Shown here: positions 1 to 7,256 of the stretch, piece by piece | Layout: each line of letters starts with the position of its first letter | Position numbering within the stretch: position 1 is the stretch's first letter | Source: Simplicispira suum | Lineage (GTDB): Bacteria; Pseudomonadota; Gammaproteobacteria; Burkholderiales; Burkholderiaceae_C | Assembly (NCBI RefSeq): GCF_003008595.1 | Contig: NZ_CP027669.1 | Coordinates: 372,001 to 436,000, forward strand | Length of the DNA: 64,000 nucleotides | Direction of reading: 5' to 3' | The notes under the pieces: model-generated | Databases searched by the model: none | Seen by the model: the letters and a program-made list of their open reading frames with translations, nothing else | Told to the model about the DNA's origin: nothing | Translations under genes and position numbers: made by a program

Positions 1-10
1 AGGTGAGTTT

Positions 11-265
11 ATGGGATATGAAATAAATATTCTTGCCAGAGATATATTTATGTGGTCGGCACACATATCTCAATGCAGACTTGATGCGAATGATATAGAA
101 ATATTGACTGGTATATATTTCCCAGCGGAACCAGTCGAACATCAAGAATATGAGAAAATATTGAAAAATATTAGAGAAGATCTTACGGAAACAGCGGCAT
201 TTTTAGCCATGGAACTGCTACGCACCTCATGTAGAGAAAATGTAGTTCGTATCAATGGTCTATGA
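11..265 (+). CDS. hypothetical protein, probable integron cassette gene
   Basis: An 84-residue protein with no family I recognise. An AGGTGA sequence at 1-6 is a reasonable ribosome binding site for the ATG. The base composition is clearly AT-richer than the chromosomal genes to the right, and the gene lies just upstream of another low-GC gene that ends in an attC site, so I infer a captured gene cassette. The protein is mostly helical-looking and acidic in the middle (EHQEYEKILKNIRED), with no signal peptide or membrane segment. Function unknown; the left end of the cassette is outside the window. Confidence 0.55.
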   Translation: MGYEINILARDIFMWSAHISQCRLDANDIEILTGIYFPAEPVEHQEYEKILKNIREDLTETAAFLAMELLRTSCRENVVRINGL

Positions 266-270
266 AAGTA

Positions 271-291
271 TTCTAACTCAGAGCGTTATGT
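271..291 (+). other. collapsed attC-like site between two cassette genes
   Basis: After the stop of the first gene the sequence reads TTCTAAC, seven bases, then GTTATGT. These are close to the two outer integron boxes (RYYYAAC and GTTRRRY, one mismatch each), but the stem and loop that should separate them (normally 40 bases or more) are missing. The bases TCAGAGCGTT before the right box resemble CTCAGGCGTT at the end of the clear attC at 1015-1075. I read this as a deleted remnant; chance resemblance is possible because the boxes are short. Confidence 0.35.
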
Positions 292-306
292 GTCTTAAGG
301 AAAATT

Positions 307-1011
307 GTGGCCGCTGAAAACGAGATACTTTCATACTTTGAGATGTGCCAAAGGGAAGGCACTTCGCTCCAGCGCGGAATGAATTTCCGGCTGCATGGTG
401 GCCACTCTGTTGTTCTCATGTCAGTTCGGCCGAACGCACCATATCAGGACGAAGTGCAAGAAGATGGCGCAGTGTTGATCTATGAGGGGCACGACCACCC
501 CAGAACAAGTGAAACACCAAATCCAAAATCCCTAGATCAGCCAGAGTTCCTGCCCAGTGGGAACCGGAATGAAAACGGGAAATTCCACAAGGCGGCTCAG
601 GAGTTTAAGGCTGGTAAAAAGGCACCTGATCTCATCCGTGTCTACGAAAAACTCCGCAAAGGCATCTGGGGCTATAACGGTTTTTTCCACCTGGTTGATT
701 CGTGGCAACAATCTGAAGGCGGGCGGAAGGTTTTTAAATTCCGTTTGGAGGCTATTGAGGAGGTTGTGGATGCAACTGCGGCCGTGGATTCGGAGTTCAA
801 AATAACGAAACACCGGCGAATTATCCCAACTCACGTCAAGCTTGCAGTTTGGAAGCGGGATGGTGGTAAGTGCATAAAATGCGGCTCCAAAGACGAGCTC
901 CATTTCGATCACATTCTGCCGTATTCCAGAGGTGGAACATCGCTAAAAGCGGAGAATGTCCAACTCTTGTGTGCCCGTCACAACCTACAAAAAAGTGCCA
1001 AAATTGAGTGA
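307..1011 (+). CDS. SRA-like / HNH modification-dependent restriction endonuclease
   Basis: A 234-residue protein starting at a GTG with AAGGA five bases upstream. The C-terminal third is a classical HNH nuclease with a zinc knuckle: C189-x2-C192, the catalytic HFDH at 199-202, then ENVQLLCARHN (216-226) giving the N and final H plus the second zinc pair. The N-terminal 150 residues have the feel of an SRA/YDG base-flipping domain (GGHSVVL, acidic patch QDEVQEDGAVLIYEG at 47-61, then a RVYE...GYNGFFHLVDSW segment). SRA–HNH proteins cleave DNA carrying modified cytosine, so a type IV defence role is the best inference. It sits in a cassette-like AT-rich setting upstream of an attC site. The HNH call is firm, the SRA assignment moderate. 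Confidence 0.8.
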   Translation: MAAENEILSYFEMCQREGTSLQRGMNFRLHGGHSVVLMSVRPNAPYQDEVQEDGAVLIYEGHDHPRTSETPNPKSLDQPEFLPSGNRNENGKFHKAAQEFKAGKKAPDLIRVYEKLRKGIWGYNGFFHLVDSWQQSEGGRKVFKFRLEAIEEVVDATAAVDSEFKITKHRRIIPTHVKLAVWKRDGGKCIKCGSKDELHFDHILPYSRGGTSLKAENVQLLCARHNLQKSAKIE

Positions 1012-1014
1012 GCC

Positions 1015-1075
1015 ATATAACAAATCGCTACAGGTGACGTTTGCCTCGCCACGCACCTGAGCTCAGGCGTTGAAG
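1015..1075 (+). other. integron attC recombination site
   Basis: Four bases after the endonuclease stop lies a 61-base site bounded by ATATAAC (R'' type) and GTTGAAG (R' type, one mismatch to GTTRRRY). The halves pair: AAC...GCTACAGGTG on the left against CACCTGAGC...GTT on the right, with one unpaired A in the left arm. Such an extrahelical base is how the integrase reads attC strand polarity. Position just after a gene stop and gene orientation both fit a cassette. No integrase gene is in the window. Confidence 0.75.
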
Positions 1076-1204
1076 GGCTTCTCCGTGCGCCCACCGGCTG
1101 CTCCTGGCCGACAACAGCCGCTCATCGTGTGGCACTTGAATGCGCCGTCTCAGACACGAATGGCAAAGAACGCGCGCTGTGCCCACCGTTCCGGGATTAA
1201 TGGA

Positions 1205-1216
1205 ATGGACGCCCCC
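1205..1216 (+). repeat. left subterminal inverted repeat of the IS1111-type element
   Basis: ATGGACGCCCCC, exactly complementary to 2608-2619 at the other side of the transposase gene. The match stops sharply on both sides, giving a 12-bp repeat. Confidence 0.8.
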
Positions 1217-1287
1217 ACCTGATCGGCCTTGAAGTGCCAAAGTGGAGGCTCGATCAACCACTTGTTCAACAGACAGGAGCGTCCACC

Positions 1288-2331
1288 ATGCAAGTTACCA
1301 CCGTTGGCATCGATCTGGCCAAGAACATCTTTCACGTGCACGGTGTCGATCACACCGGTCGGATCGTCTTCAGCAAGCCCCTGCGCCGCGCGCAGATGGC
1401 CGAGTTTTTTGTCGGTTTGCCGCCGTGCCTGATTGGCATGGAGGCCTGCTCAGGCGCGCATTTCTGGGCGCGCAAGCTGCAAAGCCAGGGGCACGATGTG
1501 CGCCTGATGTCACCGCAGTTCGTCAAGCCCTACGTCAAATCCAACAAGAACGACCGCGCAGACGCGCAAGCCATCTGCGAAGCTGTCAGCCGCCCCAGCA
1601 TGCGCTTTGTGGCTGTCAAGAGCTGCGAACAGCAAGCGGTGCTGGCCGTGCACCGCGCACGCCAGGGCTTTGTGAAGATGCGCACGGCGCTGGCCAACCA
1701 GATTCGCGGCTTGCTCAGTGAGTTCGGCATCGTGATGGCCCAGGGCCTGCGCGTGGTGCTCGTCCAAGCTGGCGCCGTTGCCGCTGATGAGCGCATGGCG
1801 CTGCCTTCGCCCATGCGCACCCTGATCGGACATCTGCACCAGCAGCTCAAGCAGCTCGATGCGCAGGTCGCTCAACTGGAGCAGCTCATCGCCTCATCGG
1901 TGCAGGCAGACAGCGCCGAGCGACGGCTGCAGCAAGTGCCGGGCATCGGCCCCATCACCAGCAGCGCCATCGTGGCCACCGTGGGCGATGCCACGCTGTT
2001 TGCCAATGGCAAGCAACTGGCCGCCTGGCTGGGGTTGGTGCCGCGCCAGCACTCCAGTGGGGGCAAGGACAAACTGCTGGGCATCAGCAAACGCGGCGAT
2101 GGTTATGTGCGCACCTTGCTCATCCATGGAGCGCGCTCGCTGATTCAGGCCAATGAGCGGCGGCGCGCCGCAGGCAAAAGCACCGATGCGTGGCTCGATC
2201 GGCTGCTGAGCCGGCGCAACGCCAATGTGGCTGCAGTTGCACTGGCCAATCGCAATGCACGCATCCTTTGGGCCATGCTGGTCAAAGCCAGCGAATACCG
2301 GCCCGAGGCCAGAATGTTGGCCGCAGTATGA
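1288..2331 (+). CDS. IS110-family (IS1111 group) transposase
   Basis: A 347-residue transposase. The ATG at 1288 is preferred because AGGAG lies at 1275-1279 and the protein then begins MQVTTVGIDLAK, the usual start. The RuvC-like DEDD domain shows D9 (GIDLAK), E52 (GMEAC), D89 and D92 (NKNDRADA). A central coiled region (HQQLKQLDAQVAQLEQL) links to the Transposase_20 domain, with VPGIGPITSSAIVATVGD and the serine-bearing LVPRQHSSGGK motif. The two domains form one composite active site that acts with a non-coding RNA guide. The gene looks intact with no frameshift. Confidence 0.93.
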   Translation: MQVTTVGIDLAKNIFHVHGVDHTGRIVFSKPLRRAQMAEFFVGLPPCLIGMEACSGAHFWARKLQSQGHDVRLMSPQFVKPYVKSNKNDRADAQAICEAVSRPSMRFVAVKSCEQQAVLAVHRARQGFVKMRTALANQIRGLLSEFGIVMAQGLRVVLVQAGAVAADERMALPSPMRTLIGHLHQQLKQLDAQVAQLEQLIASSVQADSAERRLQQVPGIGPITSSAIVATVGDATLFANGKQLAAWLGLVPRQHSSGGKDKLLGISKRGDGYVRTLLIHGARSLIQANERRRAAGKSTDAWLDRLLSRRNANVAAVALANRNARILWAMLVKASEYRPEARMLAAV

Positions 2332-2607
2332 AAGCGAACGAGGACAAACACGATTGAAACGGGCAGCGCACCCATTGATTGCACAGGCAACGCTCAAGGC
2401 GAGATGATGGCAAGCACAGGTTGGACCGGCATCAGCAAAACCCGATGACCCCGACGTGCCGGCAACGAGCACGCGAAATTGATAGGGAGCTGGTGAGCGA
2501 ATTCCATCAGGGACAGGGTTGAAAGTGACCCAACAAAGTCCGGATGTATGGCAGCAGTCCTGATACCTTTGAAAACAACATCATGCTCAGGCGCGGCTTG
2601 GCAAACC
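2332..2607 (+). ncRNA. candidate guide (bridge/seeker) RNA region of the IS1111-type element
   Basis: The 276 bases between the transposase stop and the right inverted repeat have no credible gene. In IS1111-group elements the guide RNA is encoded in this downstream non-coding end, so I mark it as a candidate by position only. I did not derive a structure or guide loops, and the real transcript will be a part of this stretch. Confidence 0.35.
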
Positions 2608-2619
2608 GGGGGCGTCCAT
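2608..2619 (-). repeat. right subterminal inverted repeat of the IS1111-type element
   Basis: GGGGGCGTCCAT, the exact reverse complement of 1205-1216. It lies 276 bases after the transposase stop and sets the right end of the element near 2622. Confidence 0.8.
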
Positions 2620-2627
2620 GTATGGGG

Positions 2628-2693
2628 TCTGAGCACGAGTTTCGCTGCGCAAAATCGTGATCCGACAGTTGCACTGCGCCTCCAATGCCTGCG
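2628..2693 (+). repeat. 66-bp direct repeat, copy A
   Basis: It starts just after the IS right end and matches 3106-3171 with about six differences. Shared cores include TTTCGCTGCGC and GACAGTTGCACTGCGCC. The two copies bracket the partial dispersed repeat at 2730-3030. Confidence 0.7.
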
Positions 2694-2729
2694 CTGCCTT
2701 GAATCCGGTCCTACTGCCGGCGCCCCGCT

Positions 2730-3030
2730 TGTCCCGGCGCGCCGGGCCGAGCGCAGCGATGGCCCGAAGGGCTGCCCGGCTCCCCTTCCCCTCTGGCCGT
2801 GCCGAGGAGCACAGCTTCAGGCGGATCAGGGCCGCGCGCTGTTTGAGCGAAACGCAGTGAAGCGAGTTTGCGCGGACCCCGCCTGAAGCGAGCACCGCAG
2901 GTTGCCCCGAAGCGCAGCGCAGGGGACACGGACAGCGGGGTCGCCTTCTCTTTGGTGACTTTCTCTTGGCGACGCAAGAGACAAGTTACTGCGCCGCCGG
3001 GCGCACATCCCGGCAGACGGCCTTGGCGGA
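2730..3030 (-). repeat. partial copy of the large Comamonadaceae-type dispersed repeat
   Basis: In reverse orientation this matches the left half of the element at 35341-36101. Shared pieces are GCCGAGCGCAGC-ATGGCCC, GGTCGCCTTCTCTTTGGTG, ACTTTCTCTTGGCGA and TTACTGCGCCGCCGGGCG. It carries no gene; open frames across it are repeat artefacts. Confidence 0.65.
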
Positions 3031-3105
3031 GGCATGAAGCCAGAGAAGCGAAGATGGCGCCCGTGCCTTCATCGGACACCGTGCCCACCATTGCGGGATT
3101 GGAGT

Positions 3106-3171
3106 TTGAGCACGGGTTTCGCTGCGCGAAATCGTGATCTGACAGTTGCACTGCGCCCCTAATGCCTGCGC
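3106..3171 (+). repeat. 66-bp direct repeat, copy B
   Basis: Second copy of the repeat at 2628-2693, about 90% identical and in the same orientation. It contains a small internal palindrome (TTTCGC then GCGAAA). Confidence 0.7.
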
Positions 3172-3349
3172 CGCTCGTGGGCAAAGCCCGATCCCTGCGC
3201 CATGCTCTCGCCCTCAGCAAAAACACCGCACCAAAGGCAAGCACGGGGCCAGTGAGCGCCTCGGGGCGAGCGAGGCATGAAAATTTACAATGAAATCGAC
3301 CGCCAGCGTTTATAGGTAAAGCGAAAGCAGCTACATTTTTCGTAGTAAC

Positions 3350-3844
3350 TCAGTCTGAATCTCTGGCCCAACCATCCTCATCGTAACGTTCAATTGCCTG
3401 CCCACGCACACCCGCAAGCCACTGCGGCAGCACCCGCTCAGGCGCCAGTTCCGCCAGTGGCAGCAGCACAAACGCCCGCTCGTGCAAGCGCGGGTGCGGC
3501 AGCGTCAACGTCGCGGTATCCAGGCGCAGGTCGCCATACAGCAGGATGTCCAGGTCCAGCGTGCGCGGCGCGTTGCGGTAGGGGCGCTCCCGGCCGGCGG
3601 CGTGCTCGATGGCTTGCAGGGCAGCCAGCAAGTCGTGCGGCGGCAGCTGCGTGGCGATCTCGGCGACGGCGTTGAGGTAGTCGGGGCCGCCCGCATCCAC
3701 CGGCGCGCTGCGGTAGAGCGAGGAGACGCGCCGCAGGCGCGTTCCCGGCAGCGCCGCCAGGGCGGCGAACGCCGTGCGCAGCGCAGCGGTGCGATCACCG
3801 AGGTTGGCGCCCAGGCCAATCCAGGCGGCGGTGGGCGGGTTCAC
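3350..3844 (-). CDS. folK: 2-amino-4-hydroxy-6-hydroxymethyldihydropteridine pyrophosphokinase
   Basis: A 164-residue cytoplasmic enzyme of folate synthesis that transfers pyrophosphate from ATP to 6-hydroxymethyl-dihydropterin. Family marks are IGLGANLGDR (9-18), the Mg/ATP signature RNAPRTLDLDILLYGD (90-105) and PHPRLHERAFVLLPL (116-130). The length is normal. It is the last gene of a minus-strand run hda–HAD–pcnB–folK, 33 bases after pcnB; the pcnB–folK pairing is common in proteobacteria. The sequence right after the stop leaves the backbone and enters repeat-rich DNA. Confidence 0.96.
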   Translation of the reverse strand: MNPPTAAWIGLGANLGDRTAALRTAFAALAALPGTRLRRVSSLYRSAPVDAGGPDYLNAVAEIATQLPPHDLLAALQAIEHAAGRERPYRNAPRTLDLDILLYGDLRLDTATLTLPHPRLHERAFVLLPLAELAPERVLPQWLAGVRGQAIERYDEDGWARDSD

Positions 3845-3877
3845 AGCGCCTGGGGTTCAAAACCCACTGCGGGGCTG

Positions 3878-5491
3878 TCAATCGCCCGAATGCGGGGCCT
3901 GGCCGTGCGGCGCTGCGGAAGGCGCGCTGCCTTCCCCGCCCCCGCCCGGCTTGCGGCGACGGCGGCGGCGCTTCTTGGGCGCGCCGGTGGCAGCGCCCTC
4001 CAAGGGCTCCGCTTGCGGCGCGCCAGCCGGTGCCCCGCTGCGGGATGCTGCCGGCGCTGGCGCTGCATCGCGTGGCACGCGCCGCGCTGCGGGCGGTGCG
4101 GAGCGGCTGCGGGCCTTTTGCTCTTCGCGCGCCTGCTCCATCAAGTCGTGGCGGCGGTATTCGTCGGCCGTGCTGTATTCCTGCCACCAACTGGCCAGGG
4201 CTTCATCGACCTCGCCAATGTCGGCGCGCAGCCGCATGAAATCAAACCCGGCGCGAAAGCGCAGCTGCGCCACCATGCTCTCGGGCACGCGGCCGGCGCG
4301 CTTTTCAAAGCGCGGCTGCATGACCCAGATCTCGCGCATGTCGGCGGCCAGCTTGCCGCGGCCCGAGACGTCGCCGATGCGGCGCTCGAACACTTCGTCG
4401 ATCGCTTCCTGCAGGGCCGGCAGGGCGTGCTCGCCCTGGGCCAGGCGCCGCTCCCAGCCCAATTTCACGTCCTGCCACAGCACGCAGGCGAGCAGGAAGC
4501 TCGGCGCCACCGGCTTGCCTTCCTTCACGCGGCGGTCGGTGTCGGTCAGCGCAGCCCGCACGAACGCCGTGTCGGCGCGCTCGACGACGACGTCCAGCAG
4601 CGGGTAGATGCCCTTGGCGAGGCCGAGCTTCTTGAGCTGCTCGATGGTGGCGATGGCGTGCCCCGTCTGCAACAGCTTGAGCATCTCGTCGAACATGCGG
4701 CTTTGCGGCACGTCGACCAGCAACTGCTGCGACTGCACCAGCGGCGCCGCCGTCTTGGGATCCAGCGTAAAGCCCAGGCCGCCGAGCTTGGCAACAAAGC
4801 GCACGGCGCGGATGATGCGCACCGGGTCTTCGCGGTAGCGCGTGGCGGGGTCGCCGATCATGCGCAGGGTTTTCTTCTTGGCGTCCTCGATGCCGTGGTG
4901 GTAGTCGACCACGATCTGGCTCTCGGGGTCGTAGTACATGGCGTTCAGGGTGAAGTCGCGCCGCGTGGCGTCCTCATCCTGCGGGCCCCACACGTTGTCG
5001 CGCAGCACGCGGCCACTCGAATCCACCGCGTGCGTCATGCCGGCCAGGGCGCTGCGGCTGGTTTTTTCGTTGCCGCTGACCTGCTCGGCCGCCGCGTTGT
5101 CCATGTAGGCACGGAAGGTGGAAACTTCGATCACCTCGTGCTCGCGCCCGCGCCCGTGCACCACGTGCACGATGCGAAAGCGCCGCCCGATGATGAAGGC
5201 GCGGCGAAACAGCCCCTTGACCTGCTCGGGCGTGGCGTTGGTGGCGACGTCGAAGTCCTTGGGCTTGAGGCCCAGCAGCAAGTCGCGCACCGCGCCGCCG
5301 ACGACGTACGCCTCGAACCCCGCTTGCTGCAGCGTGCGCACCACGTCGATGGCGCGGCGGTCGACCTGCGCCGGGTCGATGCCGTGCACCGAGGCGGGCA
5401 CTTCCACGCGCTTGCCATAGGGATTTGCCGCGCGCTTGCGGCCGCCGGGGCTGGCCTTGGAGAGCAGCTTGTCGATGAAATTTTTGATCAT
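3878..5491 (-). CDS. pcnB: poly(A) polymerase I
   Basis: A 537-residue class II nucleotidyltransferase that adds 3' poly(A) tails to RNA and promotes its decay. The head domain has YVVGGAVRDLLLGLKPKDFDVAT (62-84), giving the GG and the DxD metal-binding aspartates, followed by IIGRRFRIVHV (100-110). The C-terminal 90 residues are a disordered basic tail ending in APKKRRRRRRKPGGGG, as in beta-proteobacterial PcnB, presumably for RNA binding. It begins at an ATG 19 bases after the HAD gene and is followed by folK. Distinction from CCA transferase rests on the long basic tail and gene order. Confidence 0.94.
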   Translation of the reverse strand: MIKNFIDKLLSKASPGGRKRAANPYGKRVEVPASVHGIDPAQVDRRAIDVVRTLQQAGFEAYVVGGAVRDLLLGLKPKDFDVATNATPEQVKGLFRRAFIIGRRFRIVHVVHGRGREHEVIEVSTFRAYMDNAAAEQVSGNEKTSRSALAGMTHAVDSSGRVLRDNVWGPQDEDATRRDFTLNAMYYDPESQIVVDYHHGIEDAKKKTLRMIGDPATRYREDPVRIIRAVRFVAKLGGLGFTLDPKTAAPLVQSQQLLVDVPQSRMFDEMLKLLQTGHAIATIEQLKKLGLAKGIYPLLDVVVERADTAFVRAALTDTDRRVKEGKPVAPSFLLACVLWQDVKLGWERRLAQGEHALPALQEAIDEVFERRIGDVSGRGKLAADMREIWVMQPRFEKRAGRVPESMVAQLRFRAGFDFMRLRADIGEVDEALASWWQEYSTADEYRRHDLMEQAREEQKARSRSAPPAARRVPRDAAPAPAASRSGAPAGAPQAEPLEGAATGAPKKRRRRRRKPGGGGEGSAPSAAPHGQAPHSGD

Positions 5492-5510
5492 GGTTTTGTG
5501 GGGGGCTTAT

Positions 5511-6227
5511 TCAGCCCTGGGGAAACAGGTCCAGGATGCGCCAGCCGCGCTGCGTCGCAAGGGTGCGCAGGCGTGCGTCGGGGTTGGTGGCCACGGGCGC
5601 GTTGACGCGCTCGAGCAAGGGAAGGTCGTTCATCGAGTCGCTGTAGAAGGTGCTGTGCACCGTGCTCCAGGCGAGGCCCCGCGCAGCCAGCCATTGTTCC
5701 ATGCGCAGCACCTTGCCCTCGCGCATGGACGGCACGCCGCGGATCGCGCCCGTAAACCAGCCCGCGGCATCGCGCTCAAGCTCCACGGCCAGCAGCTCCT
5801 GCACGCCCAGTTTTTGGGCAATCGGGCGGGTGACAAATTCGTTGGTGGCGGTAATCACAAGCACCGTATCGCCCGCCGCCTGGTGCTGGCGCACCAGCGC
5901 CAGTGCCTGCGGGCGGATGGCGGGCTCCACCACCTCGCGCAGAAACTGCGCCTGTGCTGCGGCGGCTGCCTCCGGTCCGCGCTGGCACAGCGCCTCGGTG
6001 GCAAAGCGCACGTAGTCGTGCACGTCCAGGGTGCCGGCCTGGTAATGCGCATAGAACTCGGCATTGCGCTGGCCGAATTCCACCGGGTCCGTCCAGCCGA
6101 TGCGCTGCGTGAACTCGCCCCATTCGTAATCGGAATCAATGGGCAGCAGCGTGTGGTCCAGATCAAACAGGGCCAGCCGGGGCAAGGCCGGGGCGTCCGG
6201 TGCGTTCGGTGCAGAGGGTCGGTTCAT
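5511..6227 (-). CDS. HAD-IB family phosphatase (SerB/CicA-like)
   Basis: A 238-residue haloacid-dehalogenase hydrolase. Motif I is LALFDLDHTL with the two aspartates D22 and D24, motif II is the threonine in VITATNEF, and motif IV is SDSMNDLPLLE. Between motifs I and II lies the helical cap typical of subclass IB, related to phosphoserine phosphatase. The substrate cannot be told from sequence. I start at the ATG at 6227 (MNRPSAPN), four bases after the hda stop; a TTG at 6245 would overlap hda. It is co-directional with hda and pcnB, so probably co-transcribed. Confidence 0.88.
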   Translation of the reverse strand: MNRPSAPNAPDAPALPRLALFDLDHTLLPIDSDYEWGEFTQRIGWTDPVEFGQRNAEFYAHYQAGTLDVHDYVRFATEALCQRGPEAAAAAQAQFLREVVEPAIRPQALALVRQHQAAGDTVLVITATNEFVTRPIAQKLGVQELLAVELERDAAGWFTGAIRGVPSMREGKVLRMEQWLAARGLAWSTVHSTFYSDSMNDLPLLERVNAPVATNPDARLRTLATQRGWRILDLFPQG

Positions 6228-6231
6228 GAAT

Positions 6232-6921
6232 CTATTCGGAGCCAAGCATGTCCTTGAGCAGCGGCACCGTGATGGCGCGCTGCTTGCGCAGGGCGTGGCG
6301 GTCGAGGCGGTCGAGCAGTTGCATCAGGCTGCCCAGGTCGCGCGAGAAGCGGCTGAGCATGAAAGCGATGACCTCGTCGCCCAAAAAAATGCCGCGTGCG
6401 TCTGCATGCTGGCGCAGCACGGCGCGCCGTTCGGTCTCATCGAGCCACTGCAATTGAAATATATGGCCCCAGCCCAGCCGCGTGCGCAAATCGTCGCGCA
6501 GCGGCAGATCGGCCGGCGGCAGCTGCCCCGCCGCCAGTACCCAGCGCGGCGCACCGTGTGCCGGGCTCAGGGCATTCACAAACCAGTTGAAGGCCTGGGC
6601 CTGCTGCTGCGTGCTATAGAGATGGACATCGTCGAGCAGCACGGCCGACCAATGGTCATCAAAGGCCGGCGGCCGCTGGGTGCCGGCATCGCACCAGCCG
6701 CAACTGGCGCCTTGTTCGCGCAGCGCTTCGCGCACAGCGCGCAGCAGATGCGATTTTCCGGTGCCCGACTCGCCCCACAGGTAGGTCGGCACCGGCGAGC
6801 GGACGCTGCCGCCCGCAATCGCCATGCGCACATGCTGCAGCGCAGCCGCATTGGGGCCGCCAAAAAATGCCTCCAGCGTGGGCACAGGCGCCAGGCCAAT
6901 ATCGAGTGCAAGCTGCTTCAT
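6232..6921 (-). CDS. hda: DnaA regulatory inactivator Hda
   Basis: A 229-residue DnaA-like AAA+ protein that, with the DNA-loaded beta clamp, stimulates ATP hydrolysis by DnaA after initiation. It begins [10 protein letters not shown], whose QLALDI fits the Hda clamp-binding motif, so the ATG at 6921 is preferred to longer starts. The Walker A is WGESGTGKS (49-57) and Walker B is [10 protein letters not shown]; the C-terminal lid ends in a helix ([14 protein letters not shown]) but lacks the DnaA DNA-binding domain IV. It heads the minus-strand run. purM diverges 335 bases away, the common beta-proteobacterial arrangement. Confidence 0.93.
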   Translation of the reverse strand: MKQLALDIGLAPVPTLEAFFGGPNAAALQHVRMAIAGGSVRSPVPTYLWGESGTGKSHLLRAVREALREQGASCGWCDAGTQRPPAFDDHWSAVLLDDVHLYSTQQQAQAFNWFVNALSPAHGAPRWVLAAGQLPPADLPLRDDLRTRLGWGHIFQLQWLDETERRAVLRQHADARGIFLGDEVIAFMLSRFSRDLGSLMQLLDRLDRHALRKQRAITVPLLKDMLGSE

Positions 6922-7256
6922 GCGCGGCCGACCAGCCCAGGCCAGCGGCTGCCGTGGCGGGCGGTGCAAGGAAGGGCAATGCAGGGTTTCACGTAGAAAG
7001 AGGCGCGGTGGTTGGGATGCAGCCGCAAGTGGGCCGCACGAGACGCCGGCGGCCGGGCGGACTGCGCCGCAAAAGCCCGCATTTTAGTGCGGCAGGCGGT
7101 CGGCCTCGCAGAGGAACCGTGGCCGAAGCGTGGCGGCGGCGCTGCCCGAGAGGCCCGCCGGCTTGGGTTGCCTGTTGCGGTCGCCTAAAATTCGCCCTTT
7201 CGCGCGCCCGCCTCCTTCTTCCCGCCCCTTCTTTTTTTGCCTTTGCATCTTCCCCC
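6922..7256. other. divergent promoter region between hda and purM
   Basis: 335 bases of intergenic DNA between divergent genes. It holds a likely purM promoter at 7163-7191 and a pyrimidine-rich leader just before purM. I saw no riboswitch-like structure and no additional gene. Confidence 0.6.
7163..7191 (+). promoter_or_regulatory. probable sigma-70 promoter of purM
   Basis: TTGGGT at 7163-7168, a 17-base spacer, and TAAAAT at 7186-7191. The optimal spacing and a -10 matching four of six consensus bases make it the best candidate; it lies 66 bases before the purM ATG. Confidence 0.5.

Larger units (their letters stand above)
1198..2622 (+). mobile_element. IS1111-type insertion sequence (IS110 family)
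   Basis: A complete element of about 1.42 kb. The ends are placed from a perfect 12-bp inverted repeat, ATGGACGCCCCC at 1205-1216 and GGGGGCGTCCAT at 2608-2619. Subterminal repeats of this size are the hallmark of the IS1111 branch of IS110 elements, so the true ends should lie a few bases outside. The single gene encodes a DEDD transposase. The right non-coding end (about 290 bases) is much longer than the left (about 80), again as in IS1111. No target duplication is visible or expected. The exact ends are uncertain by some bases. Confidence 0.8.
2623..3349. other. gene-free repeat-rich stretch between the IS and folK
   Basis: About 730 bases with no convincing gene on either strand. It holds two diverged copies of a 66-bp direct repeat (2628-2693 and 3106-3171) flanking a partial copy of the large dispersed repeat seen complete at 35341-36101. 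The last 100 bases before folK are AT-richer, with a weak CTAC/GTAG hairpin near 3333-3348 that might act as a terminator for folK. It looks like a border between the accessory region and the backbone. Confidence 0.6.

Noticed and set aside
262..334. 10-bp inverted repeat ATGAAAGTAT / ATACTTTCAT around the nuclease start
   Set aside because: Short, and one arm lies inside the nuclease coding sequence. It could be an operator, but chance is likely in AT-rich DNA and nothing else supports it.
3482..5605. A 707-residue open frame on the plus strand opposite folK and pcnB
   Set aside because: It is antisense to two certain genes, has the arginine/alanine/histidine-rich composition of a shadow frame in high-GC DNA, and shows no family motif.
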